Below are positions 8,044-20,570 of a stretch of 64,000 nt of DNA, piece after piece. The translations under genes were made by a program, and so were the position numbers. The stretch comes from Motilimonas eburnea (GTDB lineage Bacteria; Pseudomonadota; Gammaproteobacteria; Enterobacterales; CBDFNC01), in assembly GCF_021295345.1 (NCBI RefSeq), contig NZ_JAIMJB010000020.1, positions 19,404 to 83,403 on the forward strand, read 5' to 3'. Numbering within the stretch: the stretch's first letter is position 1; each line of letters begins with the position of its first letter. The notes beneath the pieces were generated by a model. That model was given only the letters and a program-made list of their open reading frames with translations. It ran no database searches and was not told the origin of the DNA.

Positions 8044-9672
8044 ATGCGCAAGTATTTAATTTTCTTCGCCCTCTTTTTTGTGAGTTCACTAACAAACGCA
8101 AATTCAGATGCGTTTGAGCAAGCGCTAGCAGAGATTAACGTTCAGCAGCAAAACATGGTGGTCGAACACAACAAGCTCATCACCACCGCAGATGAGGAAC
8201 GCTTATATTTTGAAGACGTTTTATCCCGTCAAAACAAACAAGTGCGCGACAAGGTCACTCTACTGGTTAATACCTATGGTGATGACCATGAAACCGAGCT
8301 TGGCCCTGTACTGATGGAGCAAGTTAAGTACCTAGAAACCGCAATCAAAACCACCAAGGCCGAGATAAATCGTTTACTAGATGCAGCAGAGCAAGCGGCT
8401 GATGCCAAGAAAATTGAGCTATCAAATTATGCTTATGAAAATATGATAACGCTGGATCAACATTACTTTGCCCTTGCCGATACCTTCACCCTATGCGAAA
8501 AAATGAACCTCGACGTATCAAGCTCAGTCTCTAAATTCAAAAGGGCTCTCGTTTCGCGTGCAGATATGCTGAGCAACATGTTGCGCTTTTACCATAAACG
8601 CGAGAATGACCTTCAAGACAGAATGCTGGTGACCACGGATGAGGAAAAAGCCGAATTAACCAAAACAGCGCGCCAGCTGGCAGAAGTGTCCAAACTATTG
8701 GTTGCCAATCTTGAAAATACCGTCCTGTTGCTTGACCGCTACAAACTCGACACAGCAGAGTATAAGCAACTGATATTCAGCATCACAGGTGAGATCACCG
8801 TTGATGTATTGAATTTTAATGTTGTATCTGGCCTCGCGACTCAATGGCTAACGAGCTTCAAAGAGTGGGCCTTGGTTGAAACCCCAACTTTAATCATGCG
8901 CCTTTTATTGTTCGTTGCCATCATTATTGGCACGCGCAGTGTGTCAAAGCTGGTCAAACGCGCAGTGAAAAAGAGCGTCAGCCGCCCAAGTATGAAGCTC
9001 AGTAAATTGATGCAAGAATTCTTCATTGGCTTGTCGGGTAAAATCACCTTCGTTTTAGGGTTGCTGATCGCCATTAGCCAATTGGGCATTAATCTTGGTC
9101 CTTTATTGGCCGGTTTTGGTGTTGCCGGAATTGTTATTGGCCTGGCCCTGCAAGACACCCTATCAAACTTTGCTTCAGGCATGATGATCTTAATTTATCG
9201 CCCATTTGATGTGGGTGATTTTGTCGATGTGGCAGGAGGTGTACGTGGTAAAGTCAGCCATATGAGCTTAGTGTCAACGACCATTAAAACATTCGACCAC
9301 CAGCGCCTGATCATCCCAAACAACAAAATCTGGGGCGACACCATCAATAATATCTCTGCAGAAAACTATCGCCGTGTCGATATGCTATTTGGCATTGGCT
9401 ACGGGGATGATATTCGTAAAGCCGAACAAGTATTGCAAGACATCCTTGAGACGCATCCTTTAGTGCTTAAAGACAAGGACCATGAGTATGTCATTAAAGT
9501 GCACGCACTGGGTGAATCTTCAGTGGACTTTGCCGTAAGGCCTTGGGTGGAAAATGCCGATTACTGGACGGTGTATTGGGATGTCACCCGGGCTGTTAAG
9601 CTCCGTTTCGATGAAGAAGGCATTTCAATCCCCTTCCCACAACGCGATGTTCACATCTATCAACATGGTTAA
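8044..9672 (+). CDS. MscS-family mechanosensitive channel with periplasmic helical domain
   Basis: The start at 8044 gives 542 residues beginning with a clear signal peptide (MRKYLIFFALFFVSSLTNANS). A long helical, probably coiled-coil periplasmic region follows (about 25-260), then hydrophobic helices and a typical MscS pore and beta-domain from about residue 340: GFGVAGIVIGLALQDTLSNF, YRPFDVGDFV. It likely acts as an osmotic-pressure valve. It is larger than MscS (286) and smaller than MscK, so the exact paralogue is uncertain. It lies 37 nt after tusE and may share its transcript; a terminator follows. Confidence 0.88.
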   Translation: MRKYLIFFALFFVSSLTNANSDAFEQALAEINVQQQNMVVEHNKLITTADEERLYFEDVLSRQNKQVRDKVTLLVNTYGDDHETELGPVLMEQVKYLETAIKTTKAEINRLLDAAEQAADAKKIELSNYAYENMITLDQHYFALADTFTLCEKMNLDVSSSVSKFKRALVSRADMLSNMLRFYHKRENDLQDRMLVTTDEEKAELTKTARQLAEVSKLLVANLENTVLLLDRYKLDTAEYKQLIFSITGEITVDVLNFNVVSGLATQWLTSFKEWALVETPTLIMRLLLFVAIIIGTRSVSKLVKRAVKKSVSRPSMKLSKLMQEFFIGLSGKITFVLGLLIAISQLGINLGPLLAGFGVAGIVIGLALQDTLSNFASGMMILIYRPFDVGDFVDVAGGVRGKVSHMSLVSTTIKTFDHQRLIIPNNKIWGDTINNISAENYRRVDMLFGIGYGDDIRKAEQVLQDILETHPLVLKDKDHEYVIKVHALGESSVDFAVRPWVENADYWTVYWDVTRAVKLRFDEEGISIPFPQRDVHIYQHG

Positions 9673-9697
9673 TCCATCTCGCGGTTAATGTTAACGC

Positions 9698-9730
9698 AAA
9701 AAAAAAGCAGCGATAATTCGCTGCTTTTTT
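9698..9730. terminator. bidirectional terminator between the MscS-type gene and serS
   Basis: A run of nine A, stem GCAGCG/CGCTGC with a six-base loop, then six T. It can serve both convergent genes. Confidence 0.9.
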
Positions 9731-9747
9731 GTTTGCTTAGATAGAAA

Positions 9748-11043
<1,296 letters not shown>

Positions 11044-11427
11044 TTAACTTTTAAATATTAACTGAGTGCCTAGCCAAGCCGCGACAATACAAATCACGAC
11101 ATTACAGGCAACATTGAATACGGCTTTAATTAACTCACCTTGTTGGATCAGCAATAAGCTGTCCATAGAAAACGTTGAGAACGTGGTCAAAGCACCTAAA
11201 AAGCCCACGCTTATTAATGGTTTCCAAAAGCTGGAGCTGATGACGTTTTGCTCCAGTAATGCAAACATTATCCCCATGATCAGTGAGCCAATCACATTGA
11301 CCATGAGTGTACCAAAAGGAAAGCCTTTTCCAAAAGCAGAAAGCGCCCAATTACTAATAAGAAATCGCATGCAAGCACCTGTTGCGCCGCCGCAAGCAAC
11401 AAATAGCAAGGTGGTTAAGTTAGTCAT
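11044..11427 (-). CDS. crcB: fluoride ion transporter CrcB (Fluc)
   Basis: CrcB/Fluc forms dimeric fluoride channels that expel F- and keep enolase and pyrophosphatase active. The ~127-residue product has four membrane segments and family motifs: [25 protein letters not shown], and [13 protein letters not shown] with its conserved phenylalanines. The start at 11427 overlaps the rarA stop by 8 nt, suggesting coupling; an alternative ATG at 11442 adds 5 residues. In E. coli rarA is followed directly by serS, so crcB is an insertion in that order. No fluoride riboswitch is visible. Confidence 0.93.
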   Translation of the reverse strand: MTNLTTLLFVACGGATGACMRFLISNWALSAFGKGFPFGTLMVNVIGSLIMGIMFALLEQNVISSSFWKPLISVGFLGALTTFSTFSMDSLLLIQQGELIKAVFNVACNVVICIVAAWLGTQLIFKS

Positions 11428-12748
11428 ATCGCTTTTGTTCACTTAAGTTGTCTTGGCTGCGAAGCCAATTGAGTTTTTCTGAGATTTGTTTTTCCAGGCC
11501 ACGCTCGGTCGGGAAATAATATCGCTGGTTAGCCAGCTCTGTGGGAAAGTAATTTTCACCCGCGGCATAAGCATTGGGCTCATCGTGGGCATAACGATAC
11601 TGGGCACCATGGCCCATTTCGGCCAGCAAGCTCGTCGGGGCATTACGTAAATGCAGCGGCACGCTGGCATCACCGTGTTCTTTGGCATCACGCAGGGCGG
11701 CTTTAAATGCCGTGTACACCGCATTGCTTTTCGGCGCACAAGCAAGGTAGACAATGGCTTGGGCAATGGCGCGCTCACCTTCAGCGGGCCCTACACGGCT
11801 AAAGCAATCCCAAGCTGCAATCGCCACCTGCATGGCTCTCGGGTCGGCGTTGCCCACATCTTCTGAAGCAATGGCAAGACAGCGGCGCGCAATATATAAA
11901 GGATCGCAACCCGCTGTTAACATTCTGGCATACCAATACAACGCAGCATCGGGCGCTGAGCCTCGAATCGATTTATGCAAGGCCGAAATTAAGTCATAAA
12001 AGATATCGCCTTGTTTATCTATGCTACTCACGCTACGCCCAGCGACAGCAGCCAGTAAGTCTTTTGTCAGTTGCTTTTGACCGTCTTGCTCAGGTGCGAG
12101 ATCAACCATCAACTCCAGAAAGTTAAGCACCTTACGGCCATCACCCGATGCAAGGGCAATGACTTTCTCGGTTAATCCCGCATCGAGTTGGATACGAAAG
12201 CCGCTGAACCCAGTGTCAATGGCCCGCTCAATTAAACTGGTTAAATCATTCGCCTCAAGGGACTTTAAAACATACACCCGGGTACGCGACAGCAAAGCAT
12301 TATTGAGCTCAAAAGAGGGGTTTTCCGTGGTTGCGCCAATGAAGATAATTGTGCCATCTTCAATAAAGGGCAAAAAGCCATCTTGCTGGCTTTTATTAAA
12401 ACGATGTACTTCGTCGACAAATAATAAGGTGCGCTGTCCTTGTTGGGCATTTTGCTGGGCCCGTTCAATCGCGGCGCGAATATCTTTCACCCCAGAGGTG
12501 ACCGCTGAAAGACGCTCAACCTTAGCATCACAGTATTTAGCAGCTAACTCAGCCAAGGTGGTTTTGCCTGTGCCAGGGGGGCCCCATAAAATCATAGAGT
12601 GGCAAAACCCGGCTTCCAACGCCTTACGCAATGGTTGGTCAGGGCCGATTATATGCTGTTGGCCAACGTACTCAGCAAGGCTAGTTGGCCGCATACGGGC
12701 GGCCAAAGGGCGAAAGTCTGGTGAAAAATCAAGGCTGAGGTTGTCCAT
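11420..12748 (-). CDS. rarA: replication-associated recombination protein RarA (MgsA)
   Basis: RarA is an AAA+ ATPase related to clamp loaders that acts at stalled forks. The 442-residue protein has Walker [13 protein letters not shown] (about 55-66), Walker B VDEVHRF, sensor 1 GATTENPSF, the arginine-finger region LLSRTR, and the C-terminal tetramerisation domain. Its start overlaps the lolA stop (TAATG), the same lolA-rarA coupling as in E. coli. Confidence 0.97.
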   Translation of the reverse strand: MDNLSLDFSPDFRPLAARMRPTSLAEYVGQQHIIGPDQPLRKALEAGFCHSMILWGPPGTGKTTLAELAAKYCDAKVERLSAVTSGVKDIRAAIERAQQNAQQGQRTLLFVDEVHRFNKSQQDGFLPFIEDGTIIFIGATTENPSFELNNALLSRTRVYVLKSLEANDLTSLIERAIDTGFSGFRIQLDAGLTEKVIALASGDGRKVLNFLELMVDLAPEQDGQKQLTKDLLAAVAGRSVSSIDKQGDIFYDLISALHKSIRGSAPDAALYWYARMLTAGCDPLYIARRCLAIASEDVGNADPRAMQVAIAAWDCFSRVGPAEGERAIAQAIVYLACAPKSNAVYTAFKAALRDAKEHGDASVPLHLRNAPTSLLAEMGHGAQYRYAHDEPNAYAAGENYFPTELANQRYYFPTERGLEKQISEKLNWLRSQDNLSEQKRYD

Positions 12749-13368
12749 TAACGTTGATCGTCAACCTCAACACCGGCTGGAATAACAAACTCAAAGTCGG
12801 AGTTTGCTAAGGTTGGCGCAAGGTTTAGGTTACTTAATTCAAACTCACTGGTTTGACCTTGGCGCTCTTTGATGCTGAAACCCACTAGCTGGTCTTGAGC
12901 ATCAAAGTTGAGACTAAACTCGGCAATGTTTGCTTCATCATCCTTGGGCTTAACGATATAACGGGTATCGGCTTGAGATACGTCGTATTGTTGCCAAACG
13001 CTCGCATCCGTTGAAGCAAGCAGTAGAAATGGCGTGCCCGCCACTGCATCCGCTTGATCAAGTAAGGTAACTTGCTCTACAAAAGGGCTGTAGATCCACA
13101 CCGTACTGCCATTAGAGACCACCAACTCTTCATCGGGTTGTTTAACTTGCCAGCGAAATTGATCCGGTTGCGCCAATTTCATCTCGCCACTGGCTTGTTG
13201 GATCACGGTACCATCAATATCCAACACCTGTTGTGAGAAGCTGGCAGAAAACTTAGCCACTTTTTGTAACTTAGTTTGCAGGTCAGTGGCTGCATCGGCC
13301 CAACTTGCCCCGGAAAATAAAGTCAAAGATGCTACTGCAGAGACAACGAGTTGAGAAAGTTTATTCAT
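12748..13368 (-). CDS. lolA: outer-membrane lipoprotein carrier protein LolA
   Basis: LolA is the periplasmic chaperone that takes lipoproteins released by LolCDE to LolB. The 206-residue precursor starts with a signal peptide ending near ASWADA, followed by the LolA half-barrel with [28 protein letters not shown] and [14 protein letters not shown]. Length is usual. It lies immediately after ftsK (1 nt gap) and overlaps rarA by one base. Confidence 0.96.
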   Translation of the reverse strand: MNKLSQLVVSAVASLTLFSGASWADAATDLQTKLQKVAKFSASFSQQVLDIDGTVIQQASGEMKLAQPDQFRWQVKQPDEELVVSNGSTVWIYSPFVEQVTLLDQADAVAGTPFLLLASTDASVWQQYDVSQADTRYIVKPKDDEANIAEFSLNFDAQDQLVGFSIKERQGQTSEFELSNLNLAPTLANSDFEFVIPAGVEVDDQR

Positions 13369-13369
13369 G

Positions 13370-15991
13370 TTAATTCCTTGGTGGAGGCGGAGCTAATACT
13401 TCGCGATTACCGTTATGGCCGGGCGCACTGACAATGCCTTGTTGTTCCATTTGCTCAACAATACGTGCCGCTCGGTTATAACCTATTTTAAATTTACGTT
13501 GAACGCCCGAAACTGAGCCTCGTCGGGTTTCTGTCACAAATGCCACCGCCTCATCGTAGAGCGCATCGACATCATCTTCGGCTTCGGCCACTTCACCCGG
13601 CAACATATTATCGGCCGTGGTATCGCCCGATAGAATATCATCTATGTAGTCAGGCTCACCACGTAATTTCCAGTCGGCAACAACCTTATGTACTTCATGA
13701 TCATCAACAAAGGCGCCGTGAACTCGTTCTGGCACGGATGTACCTGGTGGTAAATACAGCATATCACCCATGCCTAATAAGGATTCCGCACCTTGTTGGT
13801 CTAAGATGGTGCGAGAATCGATCTTACTTGATACTTGGAAAGCCATTCGTGTGGGAACGTTAGCTTTTATCAAACCAGTGATCACATCCACCGAGGGGCG
13901 CTGAGTAGCAAGGATCAAATGAATACCCGCCGCACGCGCCTTTTGCGCAATACGGGCGATCAACTCTTCTACTTTTTTGCCAACGATCATCATCATATCG
14001 GCAAATTCATCGACCACCACGACGATGCTAGGCAATTTAGTTAATTCTGGAGCCATTTCGTCCATGCTATCGCCCGGCTTCCACAGGGGATCAACCATCG
14101 GGTTGCCAGAGTCAATCGCCGCTTTCACTTTAGCGTTATAACCCTTGAGGTTGCGTACGCCAACGGCAGACATCAATTTATAACGTCGCTCCATTTCACC
14201 CACACACCAACGCAGCGCGTTAGAGGCATCTTTCATGTCGGTCACCACTTCGGCCAACAAATGTGGGATCCCTTCATAAACCGACAGCTCTAACATTTTC
14301 GGGTCAATCATGATCAAGCGAACATCTTCAGGCGACGACTTGTAAAGTAAGCTCACTATCATGCAGTTCACACCCACTGATTTACCCGAGCCGGTGGTAC
14401 CTGCAACTAATAAATGGGGCATTTTTGCCAGATCGACAACCACAGGTTTACCCGCGATATCACTGCCAAGCACCATGGTCAGTGGCGACGCATTTTCTTT
14501 AAATTGCTGGCAGTCGAGCACTTCTCTTAAATACACGGTTTCGCGGTATTTATTCGGCAGTTCTAACCCTATGTAGGTTTTATTAGGTATTACCTCGACC
14601 ACCCTAACACTCATGGCCGACAAGGCACGGGCTAAGTCTTTCGCTAGGCCAGTTATTTTGCTGACTTTTATGCCTGGGGCCAATTCAAGCTGGAATTGGG
14701 TGATCACCGGCCCAGGGTACACTTCCATCACCTTAGCTTGAACGTTAAAGTCGAGTAATTTAGCTTCAACTAAACGTGAAACTTGTTCAATATCTTCTTG
14801 AGTAATTGGGTTTTGGGCTTTGTTAGGGCGATCCAATAAATCGATTGAAGGCAACGGCGCTAGGTTTGCTTTCATCGCCTTCTTTTGTTGCAATTGGACG
14901 AGCGCATCGGCTAAAGCGGGATCATGATCATGCTGCTTAGCGGCGACGGCTGTCTGTTGCTCAACTGGGGGATGATTTACGTCGTCGGCAAAAATAGCAG
15001 GCAACGCTTCTTCGTCTGGATCAGGCATCCAAGGCATATTCAAATCATCATCACGGCAAGGGTCAGGTGCAAATGCAGGAGCAACCTCCTCTTCACCTAG
15101 CTTAGGTTCATCAATATCATGCTGAATGACAGGCGCCACGTTAGCGTCACTGTTAGCCTGAATTTGGCTTGTTTGAAGTCGATCATGCCCAACGGGCTCT
15201 GCGGCCATGGCCGATTCAAACTCAGGCAATATTTTATCCAGACTCGGTAACGGCGGATCGTTTGGATTAGTCGGCTCGGCTGGTTTTTTTGGTAATTCCT
15301 TAGCAAACAAGACACTATCACCATCTTGTTGAGCACTTTTCGCCGCTCGTTCACTCTTATACTGACGCCAAGTGCTAGGTATATGGAGCAGTGCTCGGCT
15401 GGCTCTAATACTGTACTCACCGAGTTTGTCCACGAACATGAGTAACGAAATCCCCGTGAACAAGGTAAAACCGGTAGCAATAAAGCAAAGTAAGATCAGC
15501 GTTGAGCCCAGTAAGCCAAAATAGCTGACCATGGCCTTAGATAAGATATCGCCGACTACACCGCCACTTGAGAAGTAATAAATATCATCAAAATTAAGGG
15601 CAGCTAAGGCTGTCACACCGAGCACAATAAAAATAAAACCGATGACCCGCAAGCCAAGTGCAAGATAATCTAACGACAATAGCCCTTTGGGCTTCCAGAA
15701 CAGCAGCCAAGCCAACGCAACGGTAACAAAAGGCATTAAATAAGCAGCAATGCCAAAAGCAAACAAAAGAATATCCGCTAACCAAGCACCCGCAGCCCCT
15801 GCTGAGTTATGAATCTCCCCTTCCCAAGCCGTTTGGGTCCAACTCGGATCGGATGGATGGAAAGTGATCAATGCCAGCATCATAAAAATGGCAAAGGCAT
15901 GGCAGATGACCAGACTGACTTCAAGAATACGCGCCACACCCGATAACGAAGACATAGGTTTTGCTTGGTTCAAGCTGAGTTCCTTGTTCAT
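13370..15991 (-). CDS. ftsK: DNA translocase FtsK
   Basis: FtsK anchors at the septum and pumps DNA toward dif so that XerCD can resolve chromosome dimers. The 873-residue protein has an N-terminal block of four or five membrane helices (about 25-190), an acidic and proline-rich linker (about 215-395), the RecA-like motor with Walker [13 protein letters not shown] and Walker [12 protein letters not shown], and the C-terminal winged-helix gamma domain ([19 protein letters not shown]) that reads KOPS. The linker is much shorter than in E. coli FtsK (1329 residues). A terminator separates it from lrp. Confidence 0.98.
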   Translation of the reverse strand: MNKELSLNQAKPMSSLSGVARILEVSLVICHAFAIFMMLALITFHPSDPSWTQTAWEGEIHNSAGAAGAWLADILLFAFGIAAYLMPFVTVALAWLLFWKPKGLLSLDYLALGLRVIGFIFIVLGVTALAALNFDDIYYFSSGGVVGDILSKAMVSYFGLLGSTLILLCFIATGFTLFTGISLLMFVDKLGEYSIRASRALLHIPSTWRQYKSERAAKSAQQDGDSVLFAKELPKKPAEPTNPNDPPLPSLDKILPEFESAMAAEPVGHDRLQTSQIQANSDANVAPVIQHDIDEPKLGEEEVAPAFAPDPCRDDDLNMPWMPDPDEEALPAIFADDVNHPPVEQQTAVAAKQHDHDPALADALVQLQQKKAMKANLAPLPSIDLLDRPNKAQNPITQEDIEQVSRLVEAKLLDFNVQAKVMEVYPGPVITQFQLELAPGIKVSKITGLAKDLARALSAMSVRVVEVIPNKTYIGLELPNKYRETVYLREVLDCQQFKENASPLTMVLGSDIAGKPVVVDLAKMPHLLVAGTTGSGKSVGVNCMIVSLLYKSSPEDVRLIMIDPKMLELSVYEGIPHLLAEVVTDMKDASNALRWCVGEMERRYKLMSAVGVRNLKGYNAKVKAAIDSGNPMVDPLWKPGDSMDEMAPELTKLPSIVVVVDEFADMMMIVGKKVEELIARIAQKARAAGIHLILATQRPSVDVITGLIKANVPTRMAFQVSSKIDSRTILDQQGAESLLGMGDMLYLPPGTSVPERVHGAFVDDHEVHKVVADWKLRGEPDYIDDILSGDTTADNMLPGEVAEAEDDVDALYDEAVAFVTETRRGSVSGVQRKFKIGYNRAARIVEQMEQQGIVSAPGHNGNREVLAPPPPRN

Positions 15992-16008
15992 TTCAAACGC
16001 CTGATGAG

Positions 16009-16036
16009 AAAAAAAAAGCGGCTCTAAGCCGCTCTT
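16009..16036 (-). terminator. rho-independent terminator after lrp
   Basis: On the minus strand stem AGCGGCT/AGCCGCT with a three-base loop runs into eight or more T, between the lrp stop and the ftsK start. Confidence 0.85.
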
Positions 16037-16067
16037 TATTGTATCTATTTCATTGCTAAGGTAAAGC

Positions 16068-16559
16068 TTAGCGGGTCTTAATCACTAAAGAATTAGACTG
16101 CTTAACTTCTTCCATGACCACATAAGTTCGCGTGTCATTTACACCTGGTAAACGCAATAACGTTTCGCCTAGAAGTTTACGGTAGGCTGACATGTCACAT
16201 ACGCGGGTTTTTAATAGGTAATCGAAATCACCCGACACTAAGTGACATTCTTGAATTTCTTCAAGCTCTTGTACCGCCCCATTAAACTGCTCAAACACAT
16301 CGGGTGCACCGCGATTCAGGGTGATCTCAACAAATACCAGTAATGAAGCATCAAGGTAAAGTGGATTAAGGATAGCCGTGTAACCTTTGATGTAACCTTG
16401 GCGCTCAAGGCGACGTACACGTTCTAAACAGGGTGTTGGGCTTAAGCCCACTCGTTTTGAGAGCTCAACGTTTGAAATACGACCATCTTTTTGCAATTCA
16501 TTAAGGATATTGCGATCGATACGGTCAAGGTCTTTAAGCGGTCTAGTATTAACATCCAT
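16068..16559 (-). CDS. lrp: leucine-responsive regulatory protein
   Basis: Lrp is a global feast/famine regulator. The 163-residue protein has the N-terminal HTH ([34 protein letters not shown]) and the C-terminal RAM/AsnC effector domain ([33 protein letters not shown]). The sequence is nearly identical to E. coli Lrp (164) across the HTH. The start at 16559 (MDVNTRP) is preferred; an upstream in-frame ATG at 16604 adds an unlikely hydrophobic extension. It is divergent from ald, whose homologues are commonly Lrp/AsnC-regulated, so the 150-nt gap probably holds Lrp sites. Confidence 0.97.
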   Translation of the reverse strand: MDVNTRPLKDLDRIDRNILNELQKDGRISNVELSKRVGLSPTPCLERVRRLERQGYIKGYTAILNPLYLDASLLVFVEITLNRGAPDVFEQFNGAVQELEEIQECHLVSGDFDYLLKTRVCDMSAYRKLLGETLLRLPGVNDTRTYVVMEEVKQSNSLVIKTR

Positions 16560-16713
16560 CATTATTATATTCCATTCAATTACATCCCAGCAAAATAATA
16601 TCACGCATTAAAAGTTATTATAGGTGCATAAGCAGTAAAAGTACGCCTACACTAGCGTGATAGCCTATTATTTTTATATGTTTTCTAACCATATTGTATC
16701 CATGAGGTGAAAT

Positions 16714-17829
16714 ATGATCATTGGCGTACCCAAAGAAATCAAAAATCACGAGTACCGCGTTGGCTTAGTTCCATCGAGTGTAAAAGAACTGGTTAAGTTA
16801 GGTCACACTGTCAACATCGAAACTAACGCCGGTGCGGGCATCGATCTCACCGATACCGAGTTTGAAGCAGCTGGTGCTAACATTTTGCCCAGTGCCAGTG
16901 CACTATTCTCAAAATCTGAGATGATAGTCAAGGTAAAAGAACCTCTCGCACCAGAGCGAGCATTGCTAACGCCTGAACATGTGCTTTTTACCTATTTACA
17001 TTTAGCGCCTGATCTGCCTCAAACTGAGGATCTTATCAAGAGTCAGGCCACATGTATAGCATATGAAACTGTTACAGATAAAAATGGCGGGTTGCCTTTG
17101 CTGGCCCCTATGTCAGAAGTGGCAGGCAGAATGTCGATTCAAGCGGGCGCCATGGCACTGGAAAAATCTTGGGGAGGACGAGGCTTATTATTGGCTGGCG
17201 TGCCAGGAGTGGCGCCGGCGAACGTCGTCATTATTGGTGCCGGTAAAGTTGGCCAAAACGCCTTAAAAATTGCTGTAGGCATGGCGGCAAACGTTACCAT
17301 TTTAGATAAAAATATCAGTATGTTAGCCAGCCTTGATCAAGCCTATGGCAACACCATCACCACCCTATACTCCAACGCCGAAAACCTTGAGCAGAGCGTG
17401 TTAAAGGCGGATTTAGTGATTACCGCAGTATTGTTACCCGGCGCAGCCGCACCGAAACTCATTACTCGGGCGATGTTAAAACAGATGAAGGCAGGATCTG
17501 TCATTGTCGATGTCGCTATCGACCAAGGCGGCTGCTGTGAAACATCTCGCCCAACCAGTCACGAGGATCCCATTTTTATCATTGATGACGTGGTCCATTA
17601 TTGCGTCGCCAATATGCCTGGCGCGGTTGCCCGCACGGCTACATTTGCCCTTAACCACGCCACCTTGCCTTACGTCATTAAGCTCGCTTCCCTCGGCGTA
17701 AAAGAAGCCATGGCACAAGATGCGGGACTATTGGCTGGACTTAATGTTTTTCAAGGTCAACTGACCAACCAAGGCGTTGCAATCAGCCAAAATAAACCTT
17801 GGATTGCCCCTGAATTGGCATTGAAATAA
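16714..17829 (+). CDS. ald: alanine dehydrogenase
   Basis: Ald catalyses the NAD-dependent reversible conversion of L-alanine to pyruvate plus ammonia. The 371-residue protein has the N-terminal family signature GVPKEIKNHEYRVGLVPSSV with the substrate-binding arginine and the lysine in VKVKEPL. It also has a Rossmann motif VIIGAGKVGQNA (about 170-181) and MPGAVARTATFALNHATLPY near the C-terminus. A GAGGTGA ribosome site precedes the ATG. The neighbouring divergent lrp suggests regulation by Lrp and alanine or leucine. Confidence 0.97.
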   Translation: MIIGVPKEIKNHEYRVGLVPSSVKELVKLGHTVNIETNAGAGIDLTDTEFEAAGANILPSASALFSKSEMIVKVKEPLAPERALLTPEHVLFTYLHLAPDLPQTEDLIKSQATCIAYETVTDKNGGLPLLAPMSEVAGRMSIQAGAMALEKSWGGRGLLLAGVPGVAPANVVIIGAGKVGQNALKIAVGMAANVTILDKNISMLASLDQAYGNTITTLYSNAENLEQSVLKADLVITAVLLPGAAAPKLITRAMLKQMKAGSVIVDVAIDQGGCCETSRPTSHEDPIFIIDDVVHYCVANMPGAVARTATFALNHATLPYVIKLASLGVKEAMAQDAGLLAGLNVFQGQLTNQGVAISQNKPWIAPELALK

Positions 17830-17830
17830 T

Positions 17831-17870
17831 AAAAAAGCTCAAATCAGGCTAATATTTTCAGCTTTTTTTA
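17831..17870 (+). terminator. probable terminator after ald
   Basis: AAAAAAGCT and AGCTTTTTTT flank an imperfect stem with one mismatch, immediately after the ald stop. The stem is AT-rich and weaker than others here. Confidence 0.5.
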
Positions 17871-18019
17871 TTATAAATTATAACTATTTATTCTGTACAA
17901 CTGAGCTAAAACTGCCATTTTAGCTCGGTTGGCGAATTTTATTCTGAGCCATCGGATCACGGCTTTACCCCATATCAATATTTCCATACAATCTGGCCAA
18001 GCATTATCAAAAGAGATGA

Positions 18020-18979
<960 letters not shown>

Positions 18980-18993
18980 TAAAAGAGGTCGGG

Positions 18994-20256
18994 ATGAAGA
19001 AAATACTGGTGATTGAAGATAGCTCTACCGTTAGAAATATCCTATTACAAGTCATCGAAAAAAAACTTAACGTCCCGGTCGATACCGCCGAAAGCATGGC
19101 CCAATGCCGTGCATTGATCAAAGAGCATGGCAGTGAAGCGTATTTCGCTGCCATGGTCGATTTAAATTTGCCTGACGCCGCCTCTGGTGAAGCCGTTGCC
19201 TATACCTTGGCACACCAAATCCCCTCTATCGTACTCACGGGGGATTACAACGAGACCATGCGTAACAAACTACTCAATATGGGGGTGGTTGATTACGTCA
19301 TCAAAGACAGCACCTATTCGTTTAATTACGCCATTAGCTTATTACAACGATTACATAAAAATCAGCGTATTGAAGTACTGGTCGTCGAAGACTCTTCCGT
19401 CGCCCGAAGTTACCTTGAGGGCTTGCTTAAGCAGCACCTGTTTCAAGTTTACACGGCCAATGACGGTCATGAGGCCCTGCAAGTCTTGGCTCAGCACCCT
19501 CACATTAAGTTGCTGTTGACCGATTACAACATGCCCAATGTGGATGGCTTTCAGCTAGTCCAACAACTGCGCAAACATTACGATAAAAACCAGTTAGCCA
19601 TTATTGGACTCTCATCAGCCGATGATACTTCACTCTCGGCGCGGTTTATCAAGCATGGTGCCAATGATTTTTTAACGAAACCATTTATCCATGAAGAACT
19701 TTATTGCCGCGTCAATCAAACCCTAGATCACATGGAGCTGATTGCTGAAATCCAAGATGCAGCGAATCGCGATTACATGACCAAGCTCTACAATCGTCGA
19801 TACCTGTTCAATTATGGCAGTGAGCTTCATGCAAGAGCAAAACAAGGTGATATCAGTCTTGCCGTCACTATCATGGACATTGACCACTTTAAAGAGGTCA
19901 ATGACACTTATGGCCATGAGGCAGGTGATATTGTGCTCAAGCACTTTGCCAATATGTTGGCGACCTGTTTTCCCAAGTCCCTTGTAGCTCGGTTAGGTGG
20001 GGAAGAATTTTGCATCTTGATGCAAGAGACCGACAATGAACAAGCCAGTTATCGGCTTAATAAATTCCGTGAACGCCTCGCCCAAAGCCCGATTACCGCT
20101 GCAGAAGATGAAATTTGGGTCACCGCCAGCTTTGGTGTTAGCAATTTTATCGGTGATTCCTTGGACTCACAAATCAATCGCGCCGATAAATTGTTATATG
20201 AAGCCAAAAATGACGGTCGAAACCGCGTTTACAACGACAGTGACGCAAACTTTTAG
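18994..20256 (+). CDS. REC-REC-GGDEF response regulator, diguanylate cyclase
   Basis: A PleD-like architecture predicted to make c-di-GMP on phosphorylation. Of 420 residues, receiver 1 is about 1-120 (acceptor Asp in MVDLNLPD, Lys in VIKDS). Receiver 2 is about 128-245 (LLTDYNMPNVDG, LTKPF). The GGDEF domain is about 255-415 with an intact GGEEF active site, IMDIDHFKEVNDTYGH and NRRY. The RxxD product-inhibition site before GGEEF is absent (FPKS at that position), so feedback inhibition is not expected. It starts 14 nt after trxB. Partner histidine kinase unknown. Confidence 0.93.
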   Translation: MKKILVIEDSSTVRNILLQVIEKKLNVPVDTAESMAQCRALIKEHGSEAYFAAMVDLNLPDAASGEAVAYTLAHQIPSIVLTGDYNETMRNKLLNMGVVDYVIKDSTYSFNYAISLLQRLHKNQRIEVLVVEDSSVARSYLEGLLKQHLFQVYTANDGHEALQVLAQHPHIKLLLTDYNMPNVDGFQLVQQLRKHYDKNQLAIIGLSSADDTSLSARFIKHGANDFLTKPFIHEELYCRVNQTLDHMELIAEIQDAANRDYMTKLYNRRYLFNYGSELHARAKQGDISLAVTIMDIDHFKEVNDTYGHEAGDIVLKHFANMLATCFPKSLVARLGGEEFCILMQETDNEQASYRLNKFRERLAQSPITAAEDEIWVTASFGVSNFIGDSLDSQINRADKLLYEAKNDGRNRVYNDSDANF

Positions 20257-20260
20257 TTAA

Positions 20261-20526
20261 TATACCCAATCAACCTGGAGATGCTTGATTTCAGCAAGAA
20301 TTTACAGGTGTTTAAGCAAAGCATTGATTGCAGGTAATGGTTGTTCCCTTTTCAAAATCAATAACGCGGCATAAACACCTGTAAAACATGCCCTTAGAGC
20401 GCCACCTTACTTCAACAACGTTGTTACGCTAATTTAGAAGGTACCTACACTCCTGCATTAGCGTGCCTAGTATTCAAAGCACGGTGGCGCTCTGAAACAT
20501 GCATCTTCAAGTAGATTGGGTAATAG
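20261..20526. repeat. palindromic MITE-like element (~265 bp)
   Basis: The outer ends are imperfect inverted repeats of about 35 nt: TATACCCAATC..CTGGAGATGC at left against TATTACCCAATC..CTTGAAGATGC read from the right. Inside lie two nested inverted pairs: TTTACAGGTGTTTA (near 20303) with TAAACACCTGTAAA (near 20371), and AGAGCGCCACC (near 20397) with GGTGGCGCTCT (near 20483). No ORF is present. This is the design of a non-autonomous miniature element or a large intergenic palindrome. It fills the gap between the cyclase and aat. Confidence 0.75.
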
Positions 20527-20570
20527 TTTAAATTTTCCCTATATTTTGAAACAAACAGGTAGTTTTGACT

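Noticed and set aside
11066-11446. 126-codon plus-strand ORF
   Set aside because: Antisense to crcB, whose membrane topology and motifs are clear on the other strand.
11427-11470. Fluoride riboswitch upstream of crcB
   Set aside because: crcB starts inside the end of rarA; there is no leader space or visible switch fold.
12159-12785. 208-codon plus-strand ORF
   Set aside because: It is fully antisense to rarA and lolA, with no ribosome site and no family features.
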